A stretch of DNA of 64,000 bases from Pantoea coffeiphila. Its GTDB lineage: Bacteria; Pseudomonadota; Gammaproteobacteria; Enterobacterales; Enterobacteriaceae. Below the pieces are notes generated by a model, which saw nothing but the letters and a program-made list of their open reading frames with translations, was not told the origin of the DNA and ran no database searches. The DNA lies in contig NZ_JAFBFW010000002.1 of assembly GCF_016909495.1 (NCBI RefSeq), forward strand, positions 744,001-808,000. The letters are read 5' to 3'. The position numbers and the translations under genes were made by a program. Below are positions 53,404 through 62,544 of the stretch, piece by piece (the first letter of the stretch is position 1; each line of letters starts with the position of its first letter).

Positions 53404-53424
53404 CCCCGGTGCAGTTCACCGGGG
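53404..53424 (+). terminator. Hairpin after the small membrane peptide gene
   Basis: CCCCGGTG (53404-53411) pairs with CACCGGGG (53417-53424) around CAGTT. No T-run, so stabilisation or Rho-assisted termination is possible. Confidence 0.55.
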
Positions 53425-53569
53425 CAGCCGATAGCACAATCTTAGCTTACCCGGTCACAGGCTTTTCCCCGCGAAAACTTAACCCGCTTTGCTATGACGC
53501 ACCCCAAACTCGACAGTGCTCGTAACAGTTGTTAACATCGAAAAAAACCTTCCGTGACAGGTTGTTGCC

Positions 53570-54226
53570 ATGAATACCGCTCCCGACAGAGTGTCCCAAA
53601 CCCTGCTCTGCGCCGGGATGTTGATTATCTGGTACGCCATTACCCTGCTGGTAAGATATCTACCTAACCATGCCATGCTGGTCAGCAGCGGCCTGCTGAT
53701 GCCGGTGCTCTGCACGCTGGAATTTGCCGTTCTGATCCCGCTCTTCCGCTGGTACAGACGTCATTACGGCGATATTCACGTCGGAAAACTCTTCCCGCGT
53801 CAGGTGATGGTGTTCAGCGTGCTGCTGATTCTGCTGCTGGTCAGCCAGGCCTTTTATATGCAGCGTGAGAGCTGGACGGGCGGGCAGTTTAGCGGTAATG
53901 CAACCAGCTCTATACTGTTCGCACTGGCCGTGGTTCTGCTGGCCCCGGTATACGAAGAGATTCTGTTTCGCGGTTATTTAATGCAGGGATTTTTACTATG
54001 GGCTCCGCGCCAGCGGGTTGCCTGCTCGGTGCTGACCTCCCTCGCCTTCGCCGCAATCCATACGCAGTATGCCCATCTGCAAACGCTGATCGCGCTGGTT
54101 GCCCTGTCGCTTCTGCTCTGTGCCGCGCGGCTGGTCTCCGGCGGTTTGAAGTTACCTATTTTCCTGCATATGCTTAATAACCTGCTTGGCGTTGCCCCCT
54201 GGCTGTGGCTGACCTTCAGCCGCTAG
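53570..54226 (+). CDS. CPBP (CAAX protease/bacteriocin-processing) family membrane endopeptidase
   Basis: 218 residues, about six transmembrane helices. The three family motifs are present: PVYEEILFRGYL with Glu129, Glu130 and Arg134; LAFAAIHTQY with Phe160 and His164; and FLHMLNNLL with His200 and Asn204. Bacterial members are intramembrane proteases, some giving bacteriocin self-protection; targets are unknown here. Isolated gene between the 21-residue peptide and the ABC operon. Confidence 0.87.
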   Translation: MNTAPDRVSQTLLCAGMLIIWYAITLLVRYLPNHAMLVSSGLLMPVLCTLEFAVLIPLFRWYRRHYGDIHVGKLFPRQVMVFSVLLILLLVSQAFYMQRESWTGGQFSGNATSSILFALAVVLLAPVYEEILFRGYLMQGFLLWAPRQRVACSVLTSLAFAAIHTQYAHLQTLIALVALSLLLCAARLVSGGLKLPIFLHMLNNLLGVAPWLWLTFSR

Positions 54227-54369
54227 CGTAATCGGTTGCATACAGGACGAGGTTATAACCTTTCGACTCCCCTTATAACGTTCGCGCATATCGATAGCGA
54301 ATAATCTACTATTGCTCTTATCGGTTGTTCACTTACACTCGCGAAAAAAATGTAAGGCAAGGAAACGTC

Positions 54370-55938
54370 ATGAAATTTACAGTCCCCTCAGTTATTGCAC
54401 TGGCGCTGGCGGCATCCTTTGCCGCAACGGCGGCGACCCCGGCCGACACGCTGGTCATTGCGCAGTCTATCGATGATGCCAACAGTTTCGATCCGGCAGA
54501 TGGTTTTGAACTGACCTCCGTGCAGGCATTTACCAACCTTTATCAGCGTCTGGTTCAGTCCGATCCGCAAAACCCGACCGATCTGAAACCGACGCTGGCT
54601 ACCGAGTGGAAGTCCGGCAGCGATAATCGCAGTATGACCTTCACCCTGCGCGATGGCGCGACCTTCTCTTCCGGCAACCCTTTACGCCCGGAAGACGTGA
54701 TTTTCTCGCTCTCCCGCGTGATTAAGCTGAACCTCGATCCATCCTTTATTCTGGCGCAGCTGGGCTGGACCAAAGATAACGTCGACTCGCATCTTAAAAA
54801 AATCGACGATAAACACGTTCAGCTGAGCTGGACGGCGGATGTCAGCCCAACCTACGTGCTGAGTCTGCTGGCGGCCCCGGTTTCATCGATCGTGGATGAG
54901 AAAACCGTATCGGCCAACGTGCAGAACGGCGACTTCGGTAATAAGTGGCTGGCCCAGCACTCTGCGGGCAGCGGCCCTTATCAGATCCGCAAATACATTC
55001 CGCATGAAGTGGTGCTGCTCAGCGCTAACCCGAGCTCCCCGGCCGGTGCGCCGAAGCTGAAAAACGTGCTGATTAAAAACGTACCGGAACCGGCCGCTCG
55101 CCGTCTGCTGCTGGAACAGGGCGACGCCGATATCGCACGTAACCTGGGTGCCGATCAGATCGCCTCGCTGAAAGATAAAGCGGGCGTGAAAACCCTCGCG
55201 GTGCCGATGGCCTCGCTGTACTACGTGCAGTTCAATATCGACGCCAATCCGGTGCTGAAAAACCCGGCCCTGTGGGAAGCTTCACGCTATCTGTTCGACT
55301 ATAAAGGCATCGCCAACGACCTGCTGAAAGGCCAGTTCCAGGTTCACCAGTCGTTCCTGCCGGAAGGCTTCCTCGGCGCGCTGAACGATAACCCGTTCAC
55401 TTACGATCCGGAAAAAGCCAAAGCGATTCTGGCCAAAGCCGGGCTGAAAAACGTCAGCTTTAAGCTGGCAGTCAGCAACCAGCCGCCGTATCTGGATATC
55501 GCTCAGGCTTTGCAGGCCAGCTTTGCTAAAGGCGGCGTGAAGGTCGAAGTGCTGCCGGGGATCAGCTCAGAAGTCGCGACCCGAGTGAAAGCGCATCAGT
55601 ATGAAGCCACGCTGAACGCCTGGGGCGCAGACTACTTCGATCCGAACACCAACGCCGCTGCTTTCGCCTACAACCCGGAAGACGGCAGCAAAACGCTGGC
55701 ATGGCGCTCCAACTGGCATATCCCTGAGCTGAGCAAGCAGACGCTGGCGGCCACCGCCGAAAGCGATCCGGCGAAGCGCGTTGAGCTGTACCACAAAATG
55801 CAGCGTGAAATTCAGCAGAACTCACCGTACGTGGTCGGCCTGCAGGCGCGTAACCTTGTTGCCCTGCGCGATAATCTGAAAGGCTACGTTCAGGGGATCA
55901 ACCCGGACATGGTTTACTACAGCCAGGTCAGTAAATAA
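54370..55938 (+). CDS. Peptide-type ABC transporter substrate-binding protein (SBP_bac_5)
   Basis: 522 residues. Signal peptide MKFTVPSVIALALAASFAATAA, then a family 5 extracellular solute-binding fold: LVIAQSIDDANSFDPADGFE, LATEWKSGSDNRSMTFTLRDGATFSSG, ALWEASRYLFDYKGIANDLL, YDPEKAKAILAKAGLK. Such proteins bind di-/oligopeptides, opines, nickel chelates or glutathione; the ligand here is undetermined. AGGAAACGTC precedes the ATG; upstream in-frame ATGs lack a signal peptide. First gene of a five-gene operon. A paralogue starts at 62811. Confidence 0.92.
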   Translation: MKFTVPSVIALALAASFAATAATPADTLVIAQSIDDANSFDPADGFELTSVQAFTNLYQRLVQSDPQNPTDLKPTLATEWKSGSDNRSMTFTLRDGATFSSGNPLRPEDVIFSLSRVIKLNLDPSFILAQLGWTKDNVDSHLKKIDDKHVQLSWTADVSPTYVLSLLAAPVSSIVDEKTVSANVQNGDFGNKWLAQHSAGSGPYQIRKYIPHEVVLLSANPSSPAGAPKLKNVLIKNVPEPAARRLLLEQGDADIARNLGADQIASLKDKAGVKTLAVPMASLYYVQFNIDANPVLKNPALWEASRYLFDYKGIANDLLKGQFQVHQSFLPEGFLGALNDNPFTYDPEKAKAILAKAGLKNVSFKLAVSNQPPYLDIAQALQASFAKGGVKVEVLPGISSEVATRVKAHQYEATLNAWGADYFDPNTNAAAFAYNPEDGSKTLAWRSNWHIPELSKQTLAATAESDPAKRVELYHKMQREIQQNSPYVVGLQARNLVALRDNLKGYVQGINPDMVYYSQVSK

Positions 55939-57005
55939 TGGCGGCACCTGCTGCTCAGGATCGTGTACCGCGTCAAAGCGGTACACGGCTGTTCTGGCGC
56001 CGCAGCAGCGGTGCCTTCAGCGTCGTGATTTCGCTGGTGGTGACGCTGCTCGGCCTGCTGGTATTCACCTTCGGCTTATCCCATCTTTCTCCGGTCGATC
56101 CGGTGCTACAGATCGCCGGCGATCACGCCAGTGAATCCACCTATGCCCAGGTTCGGCGGGATCTTGGCCTCGATCAACCATTGCCGGTGCAGTTTTGGCA
56201 CTATCTGGAACACCTGGTGCGCGGCGATCTTGGCATCTCCAGCATCACCAATCAGCCGGTAGCCAGCGATTTACTGCGTACCTTCCCGGCCACCATTGAA
56301 CTCGCGACCTGTGCGATGATCTTCGGCGCGATTTTCGGCATTTCTCTTGCGCTGCTGGCGGCGTGGAAGCCGGGTAGCCTGCTGGATAACGTCGCGCGGC
56401 TGATCTCCCTGCTGGGCTATTCAGTACCGGTGTTCTGGCTTGGATTACTGGGCCTGCTGCTGTTCTATGCGGTACTGCACTGGTCGGCAGGGCCGGGGCG
56501 GCTGGATGATATCTGGATTTATACCCTGGAACCGAAAACCGGGCTGGTGCTGATCGACAGCCTGCTCTCCGGCGACCCGGAAATGTTCCGCAACGCCATC
56601 GCCCACCTGTGGCTACCGGTGGTGGTGCTGGGGCTGCTGTCGATGGCGACCATTACCCGTCTGCTACGCGCCGCGCTGCTGGAAGAGAACAGCAAAGAGT
56701 ACGTGACGCTGGCGCGGGCAAAAGGTGCCAGCCGGGGACGCATCCTGCTGCTGCACATTTTCCCTAACGTGCGGGGAACGCTGATCACCGTGCTAGCGCT
56801 CTCCTACGCCACGCTGCTGGAAGGCTCGGTGCTGACTGAAACCGTCTTTGCCTGGCCCGGCGTGGGGCGCTACATGACCACCGCGCTGTTCGCCTCCGAT
56901 ACGCCCGCGATCCTCGGCTCGACCCTGCTGATTGGCGGCTGCTTTATCGTCATCAACGCGCTGGCTGATGCGCTCACCTACCTGACCGACCCGAGGACAC
57001 GATGA
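55938..57005 (+). CDS. Peptide-type ABC transporter permease (DppB-like)
   Basis: 355 residues. BPD_transp_1 fold with about six helices; first permease of the pair. SHLSPVDPVLQIAGDHAS with the TyrA-like LGLDQPLPVQFWHYLEHLVRGDLGIS are typical of DppB/OppB, and the EAA loop LARAKGASRGRILLLHIFPN contacts the ATPase. ATG overlaps the preceding TAA by one base (TAATG). Confidence 0.92.
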   Translation: MAAPAAQDRVPRQSGTRLFWRRSSGAFSVVISLVVTLLGLLVFTFGLSHLSPVDPVLQIAGDHASESTYAQVRRDLGLDQPLPVQFWHYLEHLVRGDLGISSITNQPVASDLLRTFPATIELATCAMIFGAIFGISLALLAAWKPGSLLDNVARLISLLGYSVPVFWLGLLGLLLFYAVLHWSAGPGRLDDIWIYTLEPKTGLVLIDSLLSGDPEMFRNAIAHLWLPVVVLGLLSMATITRLLRAALLEENSKEYVTLARAKGASRGRILLLHIFPNVRGTLITVLALSYATLLEGSVLTETVFAWPGVGRYMTTALFASDTPAILGSTLLIGGCFIVINALADALTYLTDPRTR

Positions 57006-57853
57006 CGCAGGCTCTTGATTCCGAAACGGTAAAACCGTTTAAAAAACGGCGCAATATCACCCTGACCATTGGCCTGACGCTGGTCGGAATACTGATTTTT
57101 GCCGCCCTGTTCGCACCGCTGCTGGCACCTTTCGATCCGAACGCGCAGGAAATGGCGGTGCGCCTGATGCCGCCTTCGGCCAGTCACTGGCTGGGCACCG
57201 ACGGCTTTGGCCGCGATCTGCTTTCCCGCGTGATTTACGGTGCGCGCCCGACGCTGCTGCTGGTGTCACTGATTCTGGTGCTGACCATCCCGGTGGGGAT
57301 GTTAATCGGTATCAGCGCCGGTTACCTCGGCGGCTGGAGCGAGCGCGTGCTGATGCGCATTACCGATATTTTCCTTTCGCTGCCTAACCTGGTGATTGCA
57401 CTGGCGCTGGTCGCGATGATGGGGCCAGGACTGATGAACGGTGCGCTGGCGCTGGCGCTGACCAGCTGGCCGCCGTTTGCCCGCCAGGCGCGCGCGGAAA
57501 CCCTGGCACTGCGCCGCAGCGACTATCTGGCCGCCGCGCGGATGCAGGGTATTAACGGCCTGCGCCTGATGTTTGGTCATATTCTGCCGCTGTGCCTGCC
57601 GACCGCCGTTGTGCGCGCGGCCCTCAGCCTCGGTGGCATTATTCTTTCCGCCGCTGGCCTGGGCTTCCTCGGTATGGGCATTCAGCCACCTACCGCGGAG
57701 TGGGGATCGATGGTGGCCGAAGGCAGTAAAGTGATTTTTGACCAGTGGTGGGTCGCTGCCGTTCCCGGCGGTGCCATTCTGTTTGCCAGCCTGGCCTTTA
57801 ACCTGACAGGCGACGGCCTGCGTGACCGACTGGATACCCGTAATGCTGACTAA
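57002..57853 (+). CDS. Peptide-type ABC transporter permease (DppC-like)
   Basis: 283 residues, about six helices. Second permease: HWLGTDGFGRDLLSRVIYGARPTL is the DppC/OppC hallmark, and AAARMQGINGLRLMFGHILP is the EAA loop. It overlaps the previous gene by 4 bases (ATGA) and the next by 11. Confidence 0.92.
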   Translation: MTQALDSETVKPFKKRRNITLTIGLTLVGILIFAALFAPLLAPFDPNAQEMAVRLMPPSASHWLGTDGFGRDLLSRVIYGARPTLLLVSLILVLTIPVGMLIGISAGYLGGWSERVLMRITDIFLSLPNLVIALALVAMMGPGLMNGALALALTSWPPFARQARAETLALRRSDYLAAARMQGINGLRLMFGHILPLCLPTAVVRAALSLGGIILSAAGLGFLGMGIQPPTAEWGSMVAEGSKVIFDQWWVAAVPGGAILFASLAFNLTGDGLRDRLDTRNAD

Positions 57854-58691
57854 TGCTGATGCGCCGATTGTGGCGGATGGCCTGACGATTTCCGCCCCAG
57901 GCGGCGCGGCGCTGGTAAAAAATATCAGCTTTACCCTTGGCCGCGAGCGGGTGGCGCTGGTCGGTGAATCCGGCTCCGGTAAATCGCTCACCGCCCGCAG
58001 CCTGATGGGCCTGCTCTCCCCTTCCCTGCACCTGCAGGCGCGCACGCTGAGTATCGCCGGTGAAAATGCCCTGACCCTGAGCGAACGCCGCTGGAGTCAG
58101 CTGCGCGGCAGCCAGCTGGGCATGGTGATGCAGGACCCAAAGTACGCGCTTAACCCGATGCGCACTATCGGCTGGCAGGTCGCGGAACCACTCAAGCTGC
58201 ACGGCCGTTTTAGCCGCAGCGAAATTAAAGAGAAGGTCTGCGATATCCTCTCAGCGGTAGGGCTACCGCAGCCCGTACAGCTGATGCAACGCTATCCCCA
58301 CCAGCTTTCTGGTGGGATGGGCCAGCGCGTGATGCTGGCGATGGCGCTGATCGCTGAACCGCGCTTCCTGATTGCCGACGAGCCAACTTCCGCGCTCGAT
58401 CACGCGATGCGCGATCAGGTGCTGGGGCTGATCCGCCAGCTGGTGGAAGATCGCAATATGGGCCTGCTGCTGATCAGCCACGATTTACAGCAGGTATCCG
58501 AACACTGCGAGCGAGTCATGGTGATGTATCAGGGCGATATCCTCGACACCCTGCCCGCCGCTGATTTACCGCACGCCACGCATCCCTATACCCGGACGCT
58601 GTGGTCCTGTCGGCCCAATAAATCCACCCACGGTAAACCGCTGCCGGTGCTGGATCGCGCCGCGCTGATCGGGGGAGTTAAACATGATTGA
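57843..58691 (+). CDS. Peptide-type ABC transporter ATPase (DppD-like)
   Basis: 282 residues from MLTNADAPIVADGL; the ATG overlaps the preceding permease stop. Walker A VGESGSGKSLTARS near residue 42, Q-loop MQDPKYALNPM, signature LSGGMGQRVMLAMALI, Walker B FLIADEPTSALD, H-loop LISHDLQQV. Powers import together with the following ATPase, which it overlaps by 8 bases. Confidence 0.92.
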   Translation: MLTNADAPIVADGLTISAPGGAALVKNISFTLGRERVALVGESGSGKSLTARSLMGLLSPSLHLQARTLSIAGENALTLSERRWSQLRGSQLGMVMQDPKYALNPMRTIGWQVAEPLKLHGRFSRSEIKEKVCDILSAVGLPQPVQLMQRYPHQLSGGMGQRVMLAMALIAEPRFLIADEPTSALDHAMRDQVLGLIRQLVEDRNMGLLLISHDLQQVSEHCERVMVMYQGDILDTLPAADLPHATHPYTRTLWSCRPNKSTHGKPLPVLDRAALIGGVKHD

Positions 58692-59349
58692 GTTAAACCA
58701 GCTCAGCGTGGCTCACCGCCAGGGTTATGAGCTGCGCACCGTGGTGGAAGATGTCACCCTGTCGGTTAACGCCGGTGAGTGCTTCGGCCTGGTCGGCCCG
58801 TCAGGCTGCGGTAAATCCTCGCTGCTGTGGGTAATGGCCGGGCTGAATCCGCACTGGCAGGGCACAATGCGGCTGGCGGACCATCAGGCCGAGCCGGGTA
58901 AAGCTTTTACCGGCCAGCTGCGACGCGACGTGCAGATGGTGTTTCAGGACCCCTACGCCTCGCTGCATCCTCGACATCGCCTGCGACGTACGCTGGCCGA
59001 GCCGCTGAAGCTGCTTAAGGCGGATAACATCAACGATCGCATCGACGACGGTTTTCGCCACGTTGGACTGGACCCGGCGATGGCCGATCGCTATCCGCAC
59101 CAGCTCTCAGGCGGTCAGCGCCAGCGCGTGGCTATCGTCCGCGCGCTGCTGTTAGAGCCGAAGATACTGCTGCTGGACGAGCCGACCTCCGCGCTGGATA
59201 TGTCGGTACAGGCGGAGATCCTCAACCTGCTTAATCAGCTTAAGCAGCAGGATCATCTGACCATGGTGCTGGTGAGTCACGATCCCGATGTCATCGATCA
59301 TATGTGCGATCGCGCGGTGCATATGAAACAGGGGCGTATTGTCGGCTAA
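58684..59349 (+). CDS. Peptide-type ABC transporter ATPase (DppF-like), gene with duplicated 3' end
   Basis: 221 residues. Walker A GPSGCGKSSLLWV near residue 40, Q-loop VFQDPYASLHPRHRL, signature LSGGQRQRVAIVRALL, Walker B ILLLDEPTSALD, H-loop VLVSHDPDVIDHMCD. Shorter than DppF/OppF, lacking their C-terminal extension. The final 154 bases (59196-59349) reappear at 62545-62698, on the far side of the HNH/ATPase module. The reading frame here is intact, so the insertion left a working gene. Confidence 0.92.
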   Translation: MIELNQLSVAHRQGYELRTVVEDVTLSVNAGECFGLVGPSGCGKSSLLWVMAGLNPHWQGTMRLADHQAEPGKAFTGQLRRDVQMVFQDPYASLHPRHRLRRTLAEPLKLLKADNINDRIDDGFRHVGLDPAMADRYPHQLSGGQRQRVAIVRALLLEPKILLLDEPTSALDMSVQAEILNLLNQLKQQDHLTMVLVSHDPDVIDHMCDRAVHMKQGRIVG

Positions 59350-59360
59350 GATCAGGTCGC

Positions 59361-59384
59361 AGGCCAGGCTATGCACTGGCCTTT
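59361..59384. terminator. Terminator between the ABC operon and the HNH gene
   Basis: GGCCAG (59362-59367) pairs with CTGGCC (59376-59381) and is followed by TTT. It separates the convergent ABC operon and HNH gene. Confidence 0.65.
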
Positions 59385-59392
59385 ACCATCAC

Positions 59393-60121
59393 TTAACGCC
59401 GGGCAAGATAGTCATAAATTCCCATCAGGAACTTTTCAGTTTCGCTACTGACCGTAAAACCCGCACTAAAATTAGCCACTTTGGTAATCGCATCGTTCAT
59501 CACCGTATCATTAGCAAGAATTAACTCTTTATGAGACACCTTCGACAGTAGTTCTTTACAAAGATGTCTGCCTTTATCGGTCAGACCGTAATAACAGCTG
59601 AAGGAGAAATGATTAGTACTGATACGCACAAAGCGAATTTCACTATCATAGGTGTCGATATTCGGATGGAAGCAGGTGCGTAATTTATCGGGTATCGGAT
59701 ATTTTAACGATGTCGACGCTAACGCCCACCAGACATCTTTTGTCTTTAGCAGATTGCACTCAACACAGGAGACCGCCAGATTTCGCAGCATAAAAACATA
59801 TTGCGGATAAACGGATCCCGGTAGAACATGTTCAACATGACGGGCATGTCCGCTGCTCACCAGGTAACGTTTACAGTAACAACAGCGCTGCCGCTGTGTC
59901 GTCATCAGGTGAGATTTAATAAACGCCTGAATTTTTTTACCTTCGACCTGTTTGGTCACGCCATTAACTGTGATCGGGCCTTTGAATTGATACATGTCGC
60001 TCCATAGATTTTCCTTCTCAACTCTGGAACGGGCATAATAGGTTTTGTACAGTTGCAGATAATACTCCTCTGTAACAGATTTATTCTTAGCCGCTTTTTT
60101 GATGATTTTTTTGATCGTCAT
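59393..60121 (-). CDS. HNH endonuclease of a Septu-like (PtuB-type) defence module
   Basis: 242 residues. A zinc-bound HNH core spans residues ~80-125: Cys80-x-x-Cys83 (CCYCKR), catalytic Glu97-His98 in HVEHVLPGS, Asn114 in LRNLAVSC and Cys119-x-x-Cys122-Asn (CVECNLLKTK). The basic N-terminus (MTIKKIIKKAAKNK) may touch DNA. The fold and pairing with an ATPase resemble PtuB of Septu and HNH partners of some retron systems. I place the start at 60121, one base after the ATPase stop, with GGTGAG 4 bases upstream; an ATG at 60142 would overlap. Expected role: DNA cleavage or host-arrest on phage infection, controlled by the ATPase. Not proven. Confidence 0.82.
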   Translation of the reverse strand: MTIKKIIKKAAKNKSVTEEYYLQLYKTYYARSRVEKENLWSDMYQFKGPITVNGVTKQVEGKKIQAFIKSHLMTTQRQRCCYCKRYLVSSGHARHVEHVLPGSVYPQYVFMLRNLAVSCVECNLLKTKDVWWALASTSLKYPIPDKLRTCFHPNIDTYDSEIRFVRISTNHFSFSCYYGLTDKGRHLCKELLSKVSHKELILANDTVMNDAITKVANFSAGFTVSSETEKFLMGIYDYLARR

Positions 60122-60122
60122 C

Positions 60123-62459
60123 TTACTCACCGCTAGCATCATTCTGCTGAAACACAGAGAACTCGTTCAATGCCCGTTCGGCCTGGTTAAGAAAAACCAG
60201 CTCTTCCGCCCCGATAGCGATTTTTTCCTTCTGCAGTGTCACCAGTGTTTTCAGCGCCGAGATGCGCTGATGTGCTTCGCTCACTTTCTGGCTGATGTCT
60301 TCTCCGCTGTTAGCCATCTCGGCAATCTCCGCCATCATTCGCGCGCAGTTTTCATAAACGCTCCGGCTGTTGAGTGTAGTGACCTTAAACAGCTCTAACA
60401 GGATACTTTCCACACTGCGCACGCTGTTGGCATCAATCGGCTCCAACGCCCGGTTTTCTGCGATAAAGCAGCAGCTTTGCCGGTTTTTTGTCGCGGCGAT
60501 GACCACGGGGGCATGCGTCGCCACCACGATGTGCATGGCGATTTGTTGATTAACCAGCTCAAGAATAGAGGGGATGAGCTGTTGCCACTCAACGTGCAGA
60601 CTGATTTCCGGTTCGTCAATCAGCATAGTCGCCCCCCGGCTGGCATACAGCGTCACTTGCAAAGCAAACTGCACCATCAGCTGCTCACCCGAGCTCAGAT
60701 TTTGGAACGGCACAATATTGTTTTTGTCTTTCAACACGCCAAAAGTATAACCATCCGAGGTAAACAATGCGGTGTCCAGAGCCCCGCTGTCTTTGTCAAC
60801 AACCTGCGTATCAATGGTTTCAGCTGCGATTCGGCCACGGGACAGCAGGTAGATCTGCTTACCAAAACCAATCTTCTGCAGCACGGTACACATCAGCTGA
60901 ATATTCGCCCGGTCAGGGTGCGAAAGCGTGTGAATAATCTTATCCACCAGCGCCTTTTCGCGTGCCACTATGTTGACTCCACCTGAGGGGCTGCGCACCC
61001 CAAGATAGGTAAATCCGCTGTTTTTTTTCTGCACCAGCGTGTGGATACGATCGTGGATGCTCTGCGGCAGCGCAATGACCGGACGATTTTCCGACAGCAG
61101 TATGCTGGCGATCTCGCGTAGCAGCAGGCTTTTCCCCTCACCGTTGCGCCCGATAATATAGGCCGCCAGCGCCTGCCCGCTGGCCTTTTCCATCTCACGC
61201 ATGACGGGGCCAACATCCAACAGGCTGAGCGATATCGCCTGTGGGTCTTTGGCAATATAAACGGAAGGCTTCAGTTTCATCCCGTTCTTAAAAATCTGGC
61301 TGATGGTTACTGAAGCGCTGATCTCGCTGATATCTCGGTAACCCTCCTGATAATATTTATTCAGGAAGTTGATATGCCCATCGGCATCACTCAGCGACAG
61401 TGACTTACCCTCATGCAATCTGACAATATCGGCCACCAGCGATGCAGTTTTACTACTGGAGATATTCAGTTTTTTGGCCAGTTTATCGGCGTTAACAAAC
61501 AGGACGCGATCGTTTTTACGCTTGTCGGGGTTAATCACCAGCATATAGAGCTGCACATTAGTGAGTGGGGTTATTTTTGCTGGCAGTGAAATGATAGTGA
61601 CGACAGAATGGCTGTTCAGCGATTCCATTAAATCGCTTTGGACATCCTGCAGTAAAGACATATCCTGGCCACCCAGAAGAAAAACTTGTTTTTGTGCCCT
61701 GCCATTTTTTAGCTGTGCAAGAACTGCATTCTCCCAACGACTTCTTTTTGTCGAAAACTTAAGCTTATTCAAGTCAGTGTAAATAATATCAATAATTTCT
61801 TTATCGTATCTGACCTGCGTAAATTTTTGATGATGCAATATCCCTCGAAAATACAGTTCCAGCGGAAGTCTTTGTGAAGAGTCATAAACTACTGGCTTCC
61901 CTGAAAGAATAGAAAACCCACCGTTGTTTAACGGTATTTCTCTGTATCCGCCCTCATCCTCACCGTAAAAATAGCGTACAGAAAAGCCTGCCATAAACGC
62001 ATCGAGCGCTAACGAAGTTTTCTTTTCCAGGGATTTTAAACGATAAAACAGTTTATCGTAGCAGTAGACGATATCTTCATAGTCAAAATCTCCCATATGA
62101 CGATAATAATGAGTAAAAATATTCCCCAATTGTTTAACTTCTTCAGATGAAAAATTAAACAACTGATAATTCAGACTTACTCTCTCCTCAAGAGAAATTA
62201 CTATCTCTTTATGAGCATCGTTAAACCTGGCAGAAAATTTCATAATCCGGCTTATATTTTCAATAAGTGATTGATAATCGTCTACTGCAAGAGTTTCAGA
62301 AAAAAAATCATCCCTGGCACGATAAATAAGATCATAGGCCATCAGATACAGAACGACTTCCAGTAAATCTTCAAAATTCAGGGTAAAATATTGACTCTCT
62401 TTTTCTATTATTTTAGAGAATTCATTAGCGAAGTTATCGCGGCGATCGAGGTTTTCCAT
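60123..62459 (-). CDS. Large ABC/OLD-type AAA ATPase of a Septu-like defence module
   Basis: 778 residues from the ATG at 62459 (a TTG lies three codons earlier). The C-terminal ATPase has Walker A GRNGEGKS (437-444), signature LSSGEQ (588-593), Walker B with catalytic Glu in MLIDEPEISLH (612-622) and switch His in VVATHAPVV (645-653); no Toprim nuclease domain follows. The first ~400 residues match no family I know and are much longer than in the ~500-residue PtuA proteins. Its stop is one base from the HNH start, so the two are surely one operon. It probably senses infection and controls the nuclease. Could alternatively belong to an undescribed ATPase-HNH class. Confidence 0.8.
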   Translation of the reverse strand: MENLDRRDNFANEFSKIIEKESQYFTLNFEDLLEVVLYLMAYDLIYRARDDFFSETLAVDDYQSLIENISRIMKFSARFNDAHKEIVISLEERVSLNYQLFNFSSEEVKQLGNIFTHYYRHMGDFDYEDIVYCYDKLFYRLKSLEKKTSLALDAFMAGFSVRYFYGEDEGGYREIPLNNGGFSILSGKPVVYDSSQRLPLELYFRGILHHQKFTQVRYDKEIIDIIYTDLNKLKFSTKRSRWENAVLAQLKNGRAQKQVFLLGGQDMSLLQDVQSDLMESLNSHSVVTIISLPAKITPLTNVQLYMLVINPDKRKNDRVLFVNADKLAKKLNISSSKTASLVADIVRLHEGKSLSLSDADGHINFLNKYYQEGYRDISEISASVTISQIFKNGMKLKPSVYIAKDPQAISLSLLDVGPVMREMEKASGQALAAYIIGRNGEGKSLLLREIASILLSENRPVIALPQSIHDRIHTLVQKKNSGFTYLGVRSPSGGVNIVAREKALVDKIIHTLSHPDRANIQLMCTVLQKIGFGKQIYLLSRGRIAAETIDTQVVDKDSGALDTALFTSDGYTFGVLKDKNNIVPFQNLSSGEQLMVQFALQVTLYASRGATMLIDEPEISLHVEWQQLIPSILELVNQQIAMHIVVATHAPVVIAATKNRQSCCFIAENRALEPIDANSVRSVESILLELFKVTTLNSRSVYENCARMMAEIAEMANSGEDISQKVSEAHQRISALKTLVTLQKEKIAIGAEELVFLNQAERALNEFSVFQQNDASGE

Positions 62460-62544
62460 AATCAGCAATTTAACGAAGTTTACATAAGATAACTTTACCA
62501 GTTTCTAAAATTCATGCATAGCGCGGGGAGAATGAGGCAGCGAG

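Larger units (their letters stand above)
59350..62544. mobile_element. Inserted HNH/ATPase module at the 3' end of the ABC ATPase gene
   Basis: The segment between the two copies of the ABC ATPase gene tail. It holds only two genes, both on the minus strand, is visibly more AT-rich than the flanking operon, and separates the ATPase gene from a second binding-protein gene. The tail duplication suggests integration into the gene end. No integrase, transposase or terminal repeats other than the gene tails are seen, so the mobility mechanism is unknown. Confidence 0.65.
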
